From positions 273,573-333,395 of the forward strand of contig MNCI01014376.1 of the NCBI GenBank assembly GCA_015680685.1: a stretch of DNA of 59,823 nt. The letters run 5' to 3'. Below, in pieces: positions 35,801-47,800 of the stretch. Source of the DNA: Gnetum montanum. Lineage: Eukaryota > Streptophyta > Gnetopsida > Gnetales > Gnetaceae. Made by a program: the position numbers and the translations under genes. Numbering within the stretch: the stretch's first letter is position 1; each line of letters starts with the position of its first letter. The notes under the pieces were generated by a model. That model worked only from the letters and a program-made list of their open reading frames with translations, did no database searches and had not been told where the DNA came from.

Positions 35801-38800
35801 TCTATATGAAGTTACACCATGAACTTTAGTATACACTATCCTAGTGTAAACACCATCTATGGAGTTTTGTAATATGTATCAAGTTAGTTATATTTAATCA
35901 AGTATATTAACTAATAATAAGTAATCGTTGTGTCTATTCATTCTTTGGATGTGATTGTTCCATTATAACTATATAAGTGATTATCCTAGTCCAATAATAA
36001 TGAAACATAACAGCAATGTGCAACATGAAGTATAACATAATATTCATAACAAAGTTACTTGGTTACCTTATTCTTCACTGTTACTTGTCAGTTTATGTTC
36101 TTGTATTCTACATGTATGACACCATAGACTACTTAGTCTATGTACACGATGCATGTTTATCTCCATCACAATAGTCATCAAATGGTTTCTATTGTATCCT
36201 AAACTTGGTGATTAACATGACAAAACTTTAACATCTGCAACACCATTCTACTATGATGTGTAAGGCACCATGAACTTGTGTCTTATACCATTAATACTAC
36301 AACATTCCTTAAATACATTTAAAGTGTAGTCACCACCACCACCACCATCAAATCTCCGTACCTTTATTCTCATATTCTTCTTTATTTCAATCCCTATATT
36401 AAAGTGCTTAAACTTCTCCAACGCTTGACTTATGCACTAGACCATAAAGCCATGACATCCGACTGAAATCATCCACAAAGAATACAAAATACCATTCATT
36501 TCTTATAGCTTGCAGTGAGAATGGACCACGCACATCTAAATATACAACTTCAAGTGGTTTTCATGTTTTTATTTCATGATGTCTTAGAAAGAGCAAACGA
36601 TGCATCTTCCCAATCCTACATGATTCACAATCAAACTCCTAATTATTATCAAATTTAGGAATTGCATGATAAAATTGATACATTTCTTTTGAAGTTTTAA
36701 CATTTACATGTCCAAGTCTTAAATGTCATTTCATTAGTGGATCTTAAGTAGTTGTAACGTACATTCTTTCAACATGGTAATCCACTACGTTGAAAATACC
36801 ATTGCATGCTGCACTGTAGGCCAAAATATCAGGCTAGTGTGTATCATGCAATAAGGGATGCCATGATCATTTCTATCAAAATGAACACTTAAATCATCAT
36901 GTTATTTGATATATTGAAACCAATGTGATGGCAAATTCTTTATTGCAACCAACATTTTTAGTTTTAGACCAAAAATTACTAAGTCCCCATATTTAGTAAT
37001 CTTTATTAGACGTTTGTCTCCAATTTTTACGAACTGTGGTTTTAGTTTCTCCTTTATGTTTAACAACAAGGGCAAATTACCAATGAAATGTCATTAGGCA
37101 CCAGAATTAATATACATAGAAACATCAGAGGTGTCGTTACTTACAGTGAGGGTATTAAAATCCACGGTGGGAGGTTGTACCTCCCCTTTTACAACATTAG
37201 CAGACCAATGCTTAGACTCAGACTGTTTCTCATTGTTATTATTAAGTTTCTTGGTCCTATTTTGAACAAATATATTGGTCTACCATTTTGTCATGACCTT
37301 AGCTTTAGGATTGTTTGGGTTATCATAATGATGGTCAGTGTCATGACTACCATCCATTTTGCAAATATAACAATACTTTGTTATTCTTTGTCTTTCCAGC
37401 TCATTTTCCACCTTCACCTCCATTGCCTAAGAAGTTGCTTCTGCATTGGAGGCATATGCATTCATCTCAGCCTCTTTTTTCAAGACTTTCACACATAGCT
37501 CTGTCATGGTACATGTTCTCCCACCATTCTTTTTACAGTTTGTCTGAAAACATCATATTTTGGTGATAGCATTCTCAGCAAACAAAACTTAATTGTCTCA
37601 TCTAATACCTAAGTATTCTGTGTCTGGAAGCTAACTTGTAATGTAGAAACTTTTTGCACAAGTGTGCAACTGGCTCACCTTATTTCAATCTCAAGGAATT
37701 TACTTGATTTTGCAAAGATACATTCTTGAATTCATTTTTGACTTCAAAAGCTTCCTTAAGCTTCTTCCACATTTTATATGAGGAATCTTGTTTCTCCACC
37801 AATTGCACGACTATCTGACCAGGCTCAGGGCTATTAGCATTTGTGCAATCTTGTTATTCTCATCCATCACAATGGTTTCAACCAGAGTTTTTTCAAGGCC
37901 ATTCCCTCAAAGTAAAAATCTCATTTAGTTTCCATATGTTGTAATTTGACACATTCAATACTTGGCTGTCAACCAATGGGGTGCAAGTTTTGCCTTAATC
38001 ATGGCTATATAAAAAGTGTGCTGCCAATTCTCAGGAGCCACTCTTCAATTTCCAAGATTACTCACCATCCTACTTCAATACCATGTGAAGTTTCTAGAAT
38101 CTTCGATGAGTACCCTGGTGGCCATACAAGACAAGAAAATGGAACTCACAATGATAATCTCATGTTCACCAAGTGACGGTTGTTTAAGATGTGTGAAACA
38201 ACGTCCCAAAAACAAACCATTATAATCGTACCAAACAATCAACAACAGAACTTACTGATCGTTACTCAAAATGATTTAATTTGACTAAGTATCAGAACAC
38301 CACAACAAGGACACACCATGACAATGTGATAATTTATGGTGAAAACAGAAATACAGTCAACGCAGGAATAACGAAACGGTGAGCCTGAACATCTTTAACA
38401 ATTACCTGCTAGAATTAAACATGTGACCTATAGATGGTGCAAATTGCTAGTCATGCTAACAAGCTACTCATTGATAAGATGTAGGCTTCTTGTTGAGTTA
38501 GTAAGTGAAATTAGTACTCATCATTGTCATTGGCTCTCTCATCTTCATTATTGGGACAACTAGTTATACTAGACGAGTGAACCTTGAACCTAAGGATTAT
38601 ATACCAGACGGTGTCATCTAGGGAGAAATTCTTGAGATAGAAAACTGGTGTTCAAAACATACATATAATAGTAATTTGTTCATCACAGCTTGGGAATTAA
38701 AAATGTTCTCAATGAATTTGCAAGTGTTTCAAAAATATAAATAAATATTATCATTTGAAAAAAAGCAAAACACACTAAAAAAGGTATATATTAAAATATC

Positions 38801-41800
38801 ATTACTGGGTTTTTGCAAATGTCTTAAAATTTAGAAAGTTATGACAACATCACTTACAAGCTTCAAACTCATGACCTAAAATAAACTACAATTTTTTACT
38901 GCAACTTTAGCTATGCATGATTGTTGAAACTGAGTCCTAGCAATCTAGTAAACATAATCCACTTTTAGGCTTTCAGCTATTACTTTTGTACAAGCTTCTT
39001 CTATCTCCACATAACCTGCTAGCATTGAACTTGCAGATGGTAGGATGAAAGTCAAACACCTTATCAACAAGGTGCACCTGTTTAATTAAGTTCAAATTTT
39101 AGCATAGTTTTAATAAAGCTATTTAATTTTTATTAAGATGCCCCTTTAGACTCCCATCCCATAATGCCCATGTGGCATGATAGTTGACTTCGCTGGCCAA
39201 AAGGCAAAGGCAGACAACCTTATTAGACAAAGACGAGTCTAATTTGTCAAATATTTAAGCGTAAAAAAAATAAACATTCAGCAACTTTACTTTAATCTAA
39301 CATATGCATTTAAAAAGAACAGGAATGTTGTAAGGTCTTGTATAAAAAACACAATAACAGCTTTCGATAATATAAAACGTCAATAACATGTTCTGTCAGG
39401 GAATGTTGTGATGTACACACTTTTGGCCTATAAAGATATCCTTAAATAACGGATATTGAGTTGAACGTGATGATATCTTTAAGAGATGGTGGATAAGATA
39501 ACCAAATAATTGGGTTTTAATGTTCACATAAATTGTTTGTCCATAACACCAGCACTAATGCATCGGATCCATCAAAACTCCATAATTATGTGCACTTAGA
39601 CTACAGTAGTACTAGGATGATTGACCTTTCAGAAAGTCCTAGTGTTGCACCCTTTCTATAAGAGACCAACATTTGGAGTAATAGTAAAATGCTTATTTCT
39701 CAAGTCAGAAGATATGGGTTCGAGCCAGTGCAGCCACTCAAAAAGATGTTAGGTTTTCACTCATCCACCAACCCTCCTGAGATCCTGCCTCGTGGGATGA
39801 GCATTAAAGCTCTAGTTGATGATCCTTTTATGAATTGCTTGTTCATGATGATGGGAGTTTCATGTAATGGCATGTCATTCATAATGGGTCACATCTCTTT
39901 GTTTTCACATGACATGGTTTATATGCTAAAGTATCCCACTGTTTGTCTATCTCCAATAATGTTCCTCAGTTTTCACATATCTACTTATTCACTGTGAAGT
40001 ATTAGCTCCCAACCATTTAGTCATACTAGATCCTGTTTGTTTCTACAAAATTACATTAAAGAACCATAGTAACATGCAAAAGAACATAAAACATCATTTA
40101 TTCACAACTCAATCCCAAGACACAGTAAAAATTTCTGTTTTTCCACATTCGTAACTTGAACAAAACATATATGTTCAGTTTTTTTTCTTTCTTTTTTCTT
40201 TTTTTTTTCTTTTATGAAAACCTTAAAAAGGAACATCACCCAAAGCCATAGTGCTCATCCCATTAAGCAAGGTCCCAAGAGGGTTGGTAGATGAGCGAGT
40301 GCTTAACTTCTTTGAGTGGCTGCACCCAAGCTCAAACCTAGCTCTTCAACTTATCAAACAAGCACCTTACTATCACTCCAAATGACAATTGTTTCTTTCT
40401 TTCTTTTTAATGAAAACCTACTTGAATTTAAATGTAGCATGAGCATGTGAACATAGGCACAGCAGGTGCAACAGCGGGAGTGGGAATGGGCAGAGTGGCA
40501 GTAGCAAGAGTTGCGATGGGAGCAAACACGGGTGCGATGGGAGCAGACACGGGTGCCACAGGAGCAGACGCGGGAGCATTGGCGGGTGTCGTGGCAGGGG
40601 TGAAGTGGACAATTAAGGACAAAGGGGCTGACGAAACAGCTGACAGGACCCCACAGGGACTTGGGGAGGCAAAGGAGGAACGCTGGTGCAAGGAGAACAA
40701 AGATGTGGACGTGCGTGACCTTAGATCTAAAATGCCCTAGTCAGAGAGAGGAGGAACTACTTTTGATGCATGCACTAGGGATGGGGCCGTGATGCAGGTT
40801 AGGGTTAGGGTTAGGCAGCCTCCCGAGGAGGTTGTGCAAGAACTCAAGCAACGCCTACATGGGAAATTTATCTCTGATGGTGTCCAACCGTATATGGAAC
40901 TCATACACAAGTGGGCCAAAATAACTTGGGGGTTGGAGACTGCCCGTGTCAGGAGCCAAGGATCAAGGTCAAATTCGAAAATTTGCCTAAGGGGTGCCTT
41001 GAGGGGACCTATAAGGCTTGTGGGAACAAACATTCCCAATGGACAATTGTCAAGGGCCCACAGAGACCACCAGGGATGGAGTTACATTGGGCAGAATAGT
41101 CGAATTTGGAAGCAAGGGGCTTTTGTAGGGGCTGGAGGGGGATTTCAACACACACATCCCACAAGTGCGAGAGGAGGGGGTGGGGAGATGAAACAGGTGA
41201 AACCGGTGAAAGAACAACCTATACCTCAGCTGCCTTCGGTGGAGGGAGAAGTGGAAGAAGCACAGCAAGCGTGGGATAGTCCAGTAGGACTCTCAGTGGT
41301 TGTGGGGTGGGGCGGTCGTGCAGAGGTCCCTGGCTCTCCCCACACTCCACCGGTTCAAAAGGTTGCAGAGCTGATGGGTGCAATGTTGGAGCTACCCCCG
41401 CTGGGGGAATGGATCACTGTGGGATGGGGCTCCTCCAAACCGAAAATGAAAGAGATTCAGACTTAGCAGGCAGGGAGCCCAGTTGGAGAGGGAGTGTTTC
41501 AGGTAGAAAGCAAGCTTGGATGCCCAGATAAGGCGACAATGTGCAAAAAATCCACATAGCTGGATCTGGATTTAGGGGTGCAACGTATGTTGCAGGAGGT
41601 ATATCACCGAGGGGTGTCTACCTCTCCATGAAGATTCTCTCCCGGAATTGTCGGGGCCAAGGTACCCCATACAAAAAAAATATCCTACAAATGATGGTGA
41701 GGGAGGTTTGTTGCGAAATGGTGTGCTTGCAGGAAACAAAAGTTCAAACAACTGAACGGGCAGTTAACTACATTAGGAGGGCTAGACTGCCCACATAGTG

Positions 41801-44800
41801 CCCATCAGGGGTCACGCGGGGGGCGGGGGTTTCCATTATGGCCAAAGTCCCAGTTAGCCTTGAGGATATGTCAGATTGGAGTCAGACTGCCCATGTGAAG
41901 CAAGTGAACCTCTAGCTTACAAACTTCTATGAGGCATAGAACTGGGAGTTAAGAGTTCATGAGCTCTGACGAGTGGCTGGAATTATCCCCAATACAGCCA
42001 AATGGATGGTGATGGGGGATTTTAACCAGAGACTATATTGCTGGGAAAAATCTGGCAATGATTTCACCAATCCTCCGAGGGCTGAGGCATGTATCGATTT
42101 TTTGAAGTAGTATGACATGATTGATCTAGAGATCCAAGGCTGTAAATTTACCTAGAGTAACCATAGGAGGGGCCCAGATCATGTCCAGTCCCAGATTGAT
42201 CGAATATGGGTAAGTGAGGGCCTCATGATGGAGTTCCAAATTACAGCAGAGGGGCAAGCCTCTGGCCACCGATCTATTTTGTATCACATCACGTTAGAGG
42301 GGGACTAGGGGCCTCAGCCGTTCCACTTTGAGCAAGCATGGTTAAATAAAGCCTAGCTCAAACCAATGGTGGCTACTATCTAGCAAAATTATAATGGGAT
42401 GCAAGAGCCTCAATAGTTCCTAAGTGATGGTTTGTGAGCCCTCAAACATGCCATCAAGGCCAAAGCAATAGATGATGGATATAGCTTTCAGGGGTATCAA
42501 CAGCATGTACAAGAGGAACTACGGGTTATCCAACAACTACAAGAAAAGGGGGAGGCTTGGGATACCAAAGAAGAAGAGCTTCTCAGGGAGCTATAGGAGC
42601 TGGACTAGGAGGAGGAGAATTATTGATGACAAAGATCGAGGGTGACTTGGTTAAGGGAAGGGGACAAGCACACATTTCTATTTCACCACTACCAAACAGA
42701 ATTAGGCTCAAAAGAACAAGCTCCAGGGCCTACTTGGGAACATTGGTGGGGGAGGCCCACAAAGTAGCAAGCAAGGGCTGAATGACTTGCAAGAGTATTG
42801 GGGAAACATCTGGCAATGGCAGGCCACAGAACCTATATCATTGCATATCCCACACGTCCTCACACGGGCAAAGAACATACAAGTGTTGCACCCCTTTTCA
42901 CGGGATGATCTGCTAAGGGCCCTAAAATCCATGCAGGCAAACAAGGCTCCAAGACCTGACGAATGGCCAATTGAATTTTTCAAGGAATAGGAAGATCTCC
43001 TGGGGCCAAATTTATTAGACGTGTATAACAGTATGCTTAGATGGTAGCAAGTTAGGCGAGAAATCAACTATTCAAGGGTGGTACTATTACCCAGGCTCCC
43101 CAACCCATCTACTCCAAGACATTTCCAGCCCAACAAGGTTTTCAACACTCTTATGTGGGTATTTTCCAAAATGCTTGTTGGGCACCTCGCACCACTTCTG
43201 GGAAAGTTGGTGGGGGAGCATCATGTTGGGTTTATCAAGGGACACTTTCTACAGGACCAAATGCTGTTGTTGCAAGAAATTTTGCATTTGATCTAGGTGG
43301 CTAGATTTCCTAGCATGTGCACCAAGCTTGACCTCACTAAGGCTTATGACATAGTCAGTTGGGCGATGCTAAGGACGATGATGATGGAGAAAGGGTTTGA
43401 TGCCAAGTTTGTTAATTTATGTATTCAAATACAGCGCAGCGGATGCTACTCTCTAGACATTGACGGAAGGCTTTATGGGTTCACGAGCACAAGGCATGGC
43501 TTGAGGCAAGGAGATCCATTATCAGCACTCCTCTTCATAATCGTCATGGATCTGTTCCAAGGCTACTGCCTTGTGGAAGGGGTCCAAGGGCCTCAGGTTG
43601 CAAGGGTGCACAGCTTGGTGGCACATTATGTAGATGACACGATGGTGTTCTCAAGGGTTGTGATGCCACAAGCTACGGCATTGTTACGGGCGATGGCGTG
43701 GATGCATTGCAAAGTTGGCCTAGAGGTAAATAGAGGGAAATCTGCCATTTATTGTATCCACACCAACGGTGTGGTATGGGCCAAGATTGTCCAAACGTTG
43801 GGTATTCTACCAGGAAACACCCAAGATACTTACCTTGGTATGCCCATTTTTGACTAGAACTAGCAACAAACTTGGAAAGGATTGGTGGAGTGGGTGCAAC
43901 ACAAGACTGCATTTTGGATTGGCCACTTTTTGTCTCAAAAGGGGAAGATGGTGCTAGCAACGATGGTCCTGATGGCCATTGCTCAGTTTGCAACTTCTAT
44001 GGCCACTCCCCCGGCTACAGTTAGGAAGAAAATCAACAAGATTGTGAATGAGTTCGTCTGGTCAAGTAGAAAAGGGGGCAAGAAAATGCACCTAGTGTCA
44101 TCGGTGACTGCGTGACCCAAACAGGTGGGGGCCATTGGGCTTTTATGATTTGAGGATGAGATGACCCTAGGCCTGAACCACTTGGTGAACAAGTTCATGG
44201 CAATTGCAGTTGGAGGGGCACCCTGGGTGCAAATATTAAAACAAAAATACTATAGATGGGAGTCCTCACCAGCCAACTCACCACTTTGGAAAAATCTTTG
44301 TCAATTTGTAGGCGCAGTTGAACTAATAGGCTTACTAGGACAACCCCCAAAGGAGCTCATAAAATTCCTTTATCCATCGGAGGAGGGTTGGGCAACACTC
44401 TAGAAAGGTCGTCTCCCGAAGAAGGTCAAGGGCTTTGGGTAGCTCCTCATGCACAGAGCGCTACCAATGAAGGCCACATTGAGGAAGCAGGGGCTACAAA
44501 TTGATGACAGCTGTCCATGATGCCATGCAACCCCCAAAATGCTTCATCATTTTATGAATGAGTGTCAATTTTCTCAGGCTATGTGGCAAGCAGATCATTC
44601 CCATGCTACTGGGATCCATAGGGATTCTGCAAAACTTGCCACACTGTGGATCCTCTGGAAATAGTGAATTCACTGGTATTTCGGGGACAACAGCTCCCTG
44701 CGACGTCCGCGATGGTCCGTGAGGCAAGTCTTCTATGGAACAAGGCAACTACGACCATGGAGCAACGACTGCTATTTGAGCCGTCGCAAACTATCTTTGC

Positions 44801-47800
44801 TAGCATGCCCAAATTATGGACGCTAGTAGAACAAGTGGGATGGGTAGAAATGCTCAAACAATTAGAAGGAGAACCAAATTTACCCACACAACAATTTTAT
44901 GATAACTGGGTGGGGGGACACCACGTTGTACAAAGGCAGACAGATTGAAGTCATGGTACAAGTGCTCGCTAATGTGCTAGGGGTGGCCGCAGAAGGAGAA
45001 GTTGTCGCACCTATTGCAAGGGTGCAAACGGATGCCACAGATTTCTTTCCTGGGCCTATCCCTAGGATTGCCAGTGGGCACATCCGATGATATGGGTTTC
45101 AAAGCATTTGAAGAGATGCACCCTTTTGGTGAGGCAGTACTTCGTTCAATCTAGGTACCCCCACAAACTTGTGGAGGTGCACTTCACCTTTCTGAAGAAC
45201 CTTAGACAAGGCTCCCCGATGAATCTACCCTTGTTCTTCTTGGAATCCTTGCAAAGGCGACGATTGGGATGACACCCCAAGGTGATTCTAGCCCTATGGA
45301 GCAGGGGTATGCCAATTGCCTGCCCTACTACGACTATTGTCTATCAACGACCTAGGGGTCACAGGCCGACTACCTGGGCAACGCCACTAGATATACAAGG
45401 CCCATTGTCTAGTGGCATGACCGCTCCAGGCATGACAACAACCGTGGTGCAAGCTCAGGTTGGGTGCAAGTGCTCCAGCAACAGAACGTTGATGGAGGTG
45501 TGCCACAAGGCTACTAAGCAGGTGTGATTGGAGGAGGGCGTGTGGTGGTAACTCTATTGGGAGGAACTGCAGCAGGAGAACCATAGGGAGGCAAACGCGG
45601 AACGGCTGTAGGACATTCGTTGGATGGAGGCCATGCTCACAAAGCACCGCACAGGCTTGGCACGAGGAAAATCAGGTCACGCTTGGGCCGAGGGCCGCTG
45701 CTCAACAGATGATGACTACAACAACTGTGTCAAAAACCTCAGTGGGGGCTAAGGTCAAGGGATTGATTCAGCAAGCTTTTTCCACTGAAGACAATGGCTC
45801 AAGTATGGACATGTCCTTGGTGGGGATGCATAGCCTATCCGAGCGCGGGGGAAAATGGGAGAAAATGAATGAATCTTCTGGGTCTCACGGAGGCCCTATT
45901 TTTGGCTTCCATGACTTTTTGAATCTTGCTGTTTGATTCTCGGGCTTTGGGTGATGGTTGGGGTTTGTGCTGCAACGATGCGTGGGTGCTCACAGCACAA
46001 TCACATGGCCAAGGCTTTTCGGTGACTGGGGGGCAATGGCCCACAATGTACATCTGTACAAATTTATTTATTTTTTTTGGATTAATATATGCTGAAACAT
46101 TTTTCAAAAAAAAATGTAGCATGAGCATGTTATATACACATCATCATCATGGCACCCTTAACCTATCAATATGGGCTGACCCATTAAAATAGGCAAAAAA
46201 TTTGACAATGATTTTCTCTGGTTGACTGTCTAGCTAACACCAAACTTGAACATATATTTTTATCATGCCCCCAGTTTGGAAAATTTCTCAGCATGTTATA
46301 TATACATATGGTGCAATATCATCAATTCTTAATAAAACATTGGAGATATTATTCACATAAGTAAACCATTTTAAAAATATCATATGGTAAAATATTAATT
46401 ATTATTATACATTAAAAAGTGGAACACTCAACCATAGTTTTCATATTTATACAGATGCCAATAATTCAACCAGAAAATATACATACAAATGTCAGAAGAA
46501 ATACCTGATTGGTGCTTATAAGATATGAGTGGAACAGAGTGAGCCCTCCAACAAACCAAACTGAAATAAATGTGTAAATCATGAGTATCCCAGATGCTGG
46601 AGACTCCTTGAGTGCAGCCCAAACAGTGTCCTTATCATCATCCATGATAAACTTGATATACAATGCCGACATAGCAAATACATAAATGCAGAGAAGTGTA
46701 GTAGAAGAAACAAACATAAAAAAGAAGAGATAATTTCTCTGCAAAATTAAAAAAAAATAAATGTTAAACTACAAAAAAAGATGCCTTACTAACATATTTA
46801 CTGCATATACTCAAAGCAACAGAAGATCAAACCCAAAGTGCTATGTTTACCTTTTCTGAAATAAATAAGTATGATGTGTAGATTCTCAAAAAAATATCTA
46901 AAACTGAAACTAAATGTATTTAATTACATCCATTGAGACCTTCTGGATCTGTCCACCAGTTTCAGAAAGTCTTTCTACATTTTGTGACTCAGGGTTGCCC
47001 ACTGGAATTGAACACTAGGTTTTCCATGTCAACAGTCTTACTACTAGGTTAATATATTATTGTTCGATATCTAAAGAAGAGACTTCTTACTGATAATTCA
47101 CAAGAGGATGAACAGATTCTAGTACACCATTATGGCACTGTTTAAAAGCCTTTCCTTTCATAGACTAGGAGTATACATCTTCTTGAAAGTAATTATTCTA
47201 CTTACCATAAATAATTAGTGCAGTTTACTATAAACACCCAATGCCTTTTGTGATGTAAAATCATGATGTCTATTTTTTTTAATGGGACTTCTAAGTTTAA
47301 GACTCCCGTTGCACGTGTGTCTGGTTAGTGAATCTCACCGACATTTGAATTTGACATACAAAACCAAAATCAGAGTTTCTTTGTCACTTCATTTTTTGAG
47401 TTTTTATATTTTCTTTTTAAATGCACCAACCAGGACAAGATTGCTTTGTTTACATCTAGTTGTTGTTGTTGGTTTTTTTTTCCCCTTTCTGGTTGCACTT
47501 TTATCCCCTGTTCCCAAATTCCCCAAAATTGTGAAAGTACTTACCTAATCCAAGTAATGAACCACAAATCAAGTTTGTTGTGGGTCTAAGTTTCTCCACA
47601 TAAAGCCACTCTAGGATTTCTATTATAAAACTCATTTGGAACTTGCAGGTACTCATTTGGAACTTGCAGGTACTTGCCAAGTTGAAGCTTACAGTGCAGA
47701 CAAGTTGGCAGCAACTACTGTTATGACTGGCTAATGCTAGTTTACCAAGTGATCGTGGCAAGCTTTATTAATATGAACTGTTAACAAGAATTAAAGCATA

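Larger units (their letters stand above)
33226..38405 (-). mobile_element. Ty1/copia retrotransposon with both LTRs, minus strand
   Basis: Two diverged LTRs (33233-33572 and 38084-38400) flank a decayed gag-protease-integrase-RT-RNase H region in copia order on the minus strand. A GAAGGAAGG purine tract (plus CCTTCCTTC, 33573-33581) lies next to the 3' LTR, and TGGTAT, the start of an initiator-tRNA-Met-type primer site, lies next to the 5' LTR. ATTAC occurs on both outer sides (33226-33230, 38401-38405) as a likely 5-bp target duplication, with 1-3 nt ambiguity at the left end. Confidence 0.85.
40430..46130 (+). mobile_element. Near full-length LINE retrotransposon with 19-bp target duplication
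   Basis: AAATGTAGCATGAGCATGT occurs at 40430-40448 and again, directly after a short A run, at 46112-46130. The 5663 bp between are GC-richer than the flanks and hold an ORF1-like frame, then endonuclease, reverse transcriptase and a CCHC-like C-terminal motif on the plus strand, the layout of plant L1-type elements. The element is antisense to its host gene. Stops and frameshifts throughout show it is inactive, but the perfect 19-bp duplication suggests it is younger than the neighbouring copia. Confidence 0.92.
26824..46504 (-). other. Giant intron 4 (19,681 bp) of the S-acyltransferase gene
   Basis: Donor GTATTTC at 46504 and acceptor ATGTGCAG at 26824 with exact phase-0 coding on both sides. 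The acceptor has only a weak pyrimidine tract. At least two-thirds of the intron is recognisable transposon: three related SINEs, two copia elements, a gypsy-type LTR, an RTE tail, and a nearly full-length LINE. Orientations are mixed: the copia at 33.2-38.4 kb is sense to the gene and the LINE is antisense. Introns of this size are typical of gymnosperms. Confidence 0.9.

Noticed and set aside
40428-40740. Open frames on both strands rich in Ala/Gly/Pro at the LINE 5' end
   Set aside because: They come from the short G-rich tandem repeat of the LINE leader, not from a protein.
40799-40816. Interstitial telomere
   Set aside because: Only three TTAGGG units, inside a LINE reading frame, and of the wrong type for most plants.
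42708-43067. 119-codon minus-strand ORF, and similar minus-strand ORFs across the LINE
   Set aside because: They lie antisense to recognisable RT sequence, and the higher GC lowers stop frequency.
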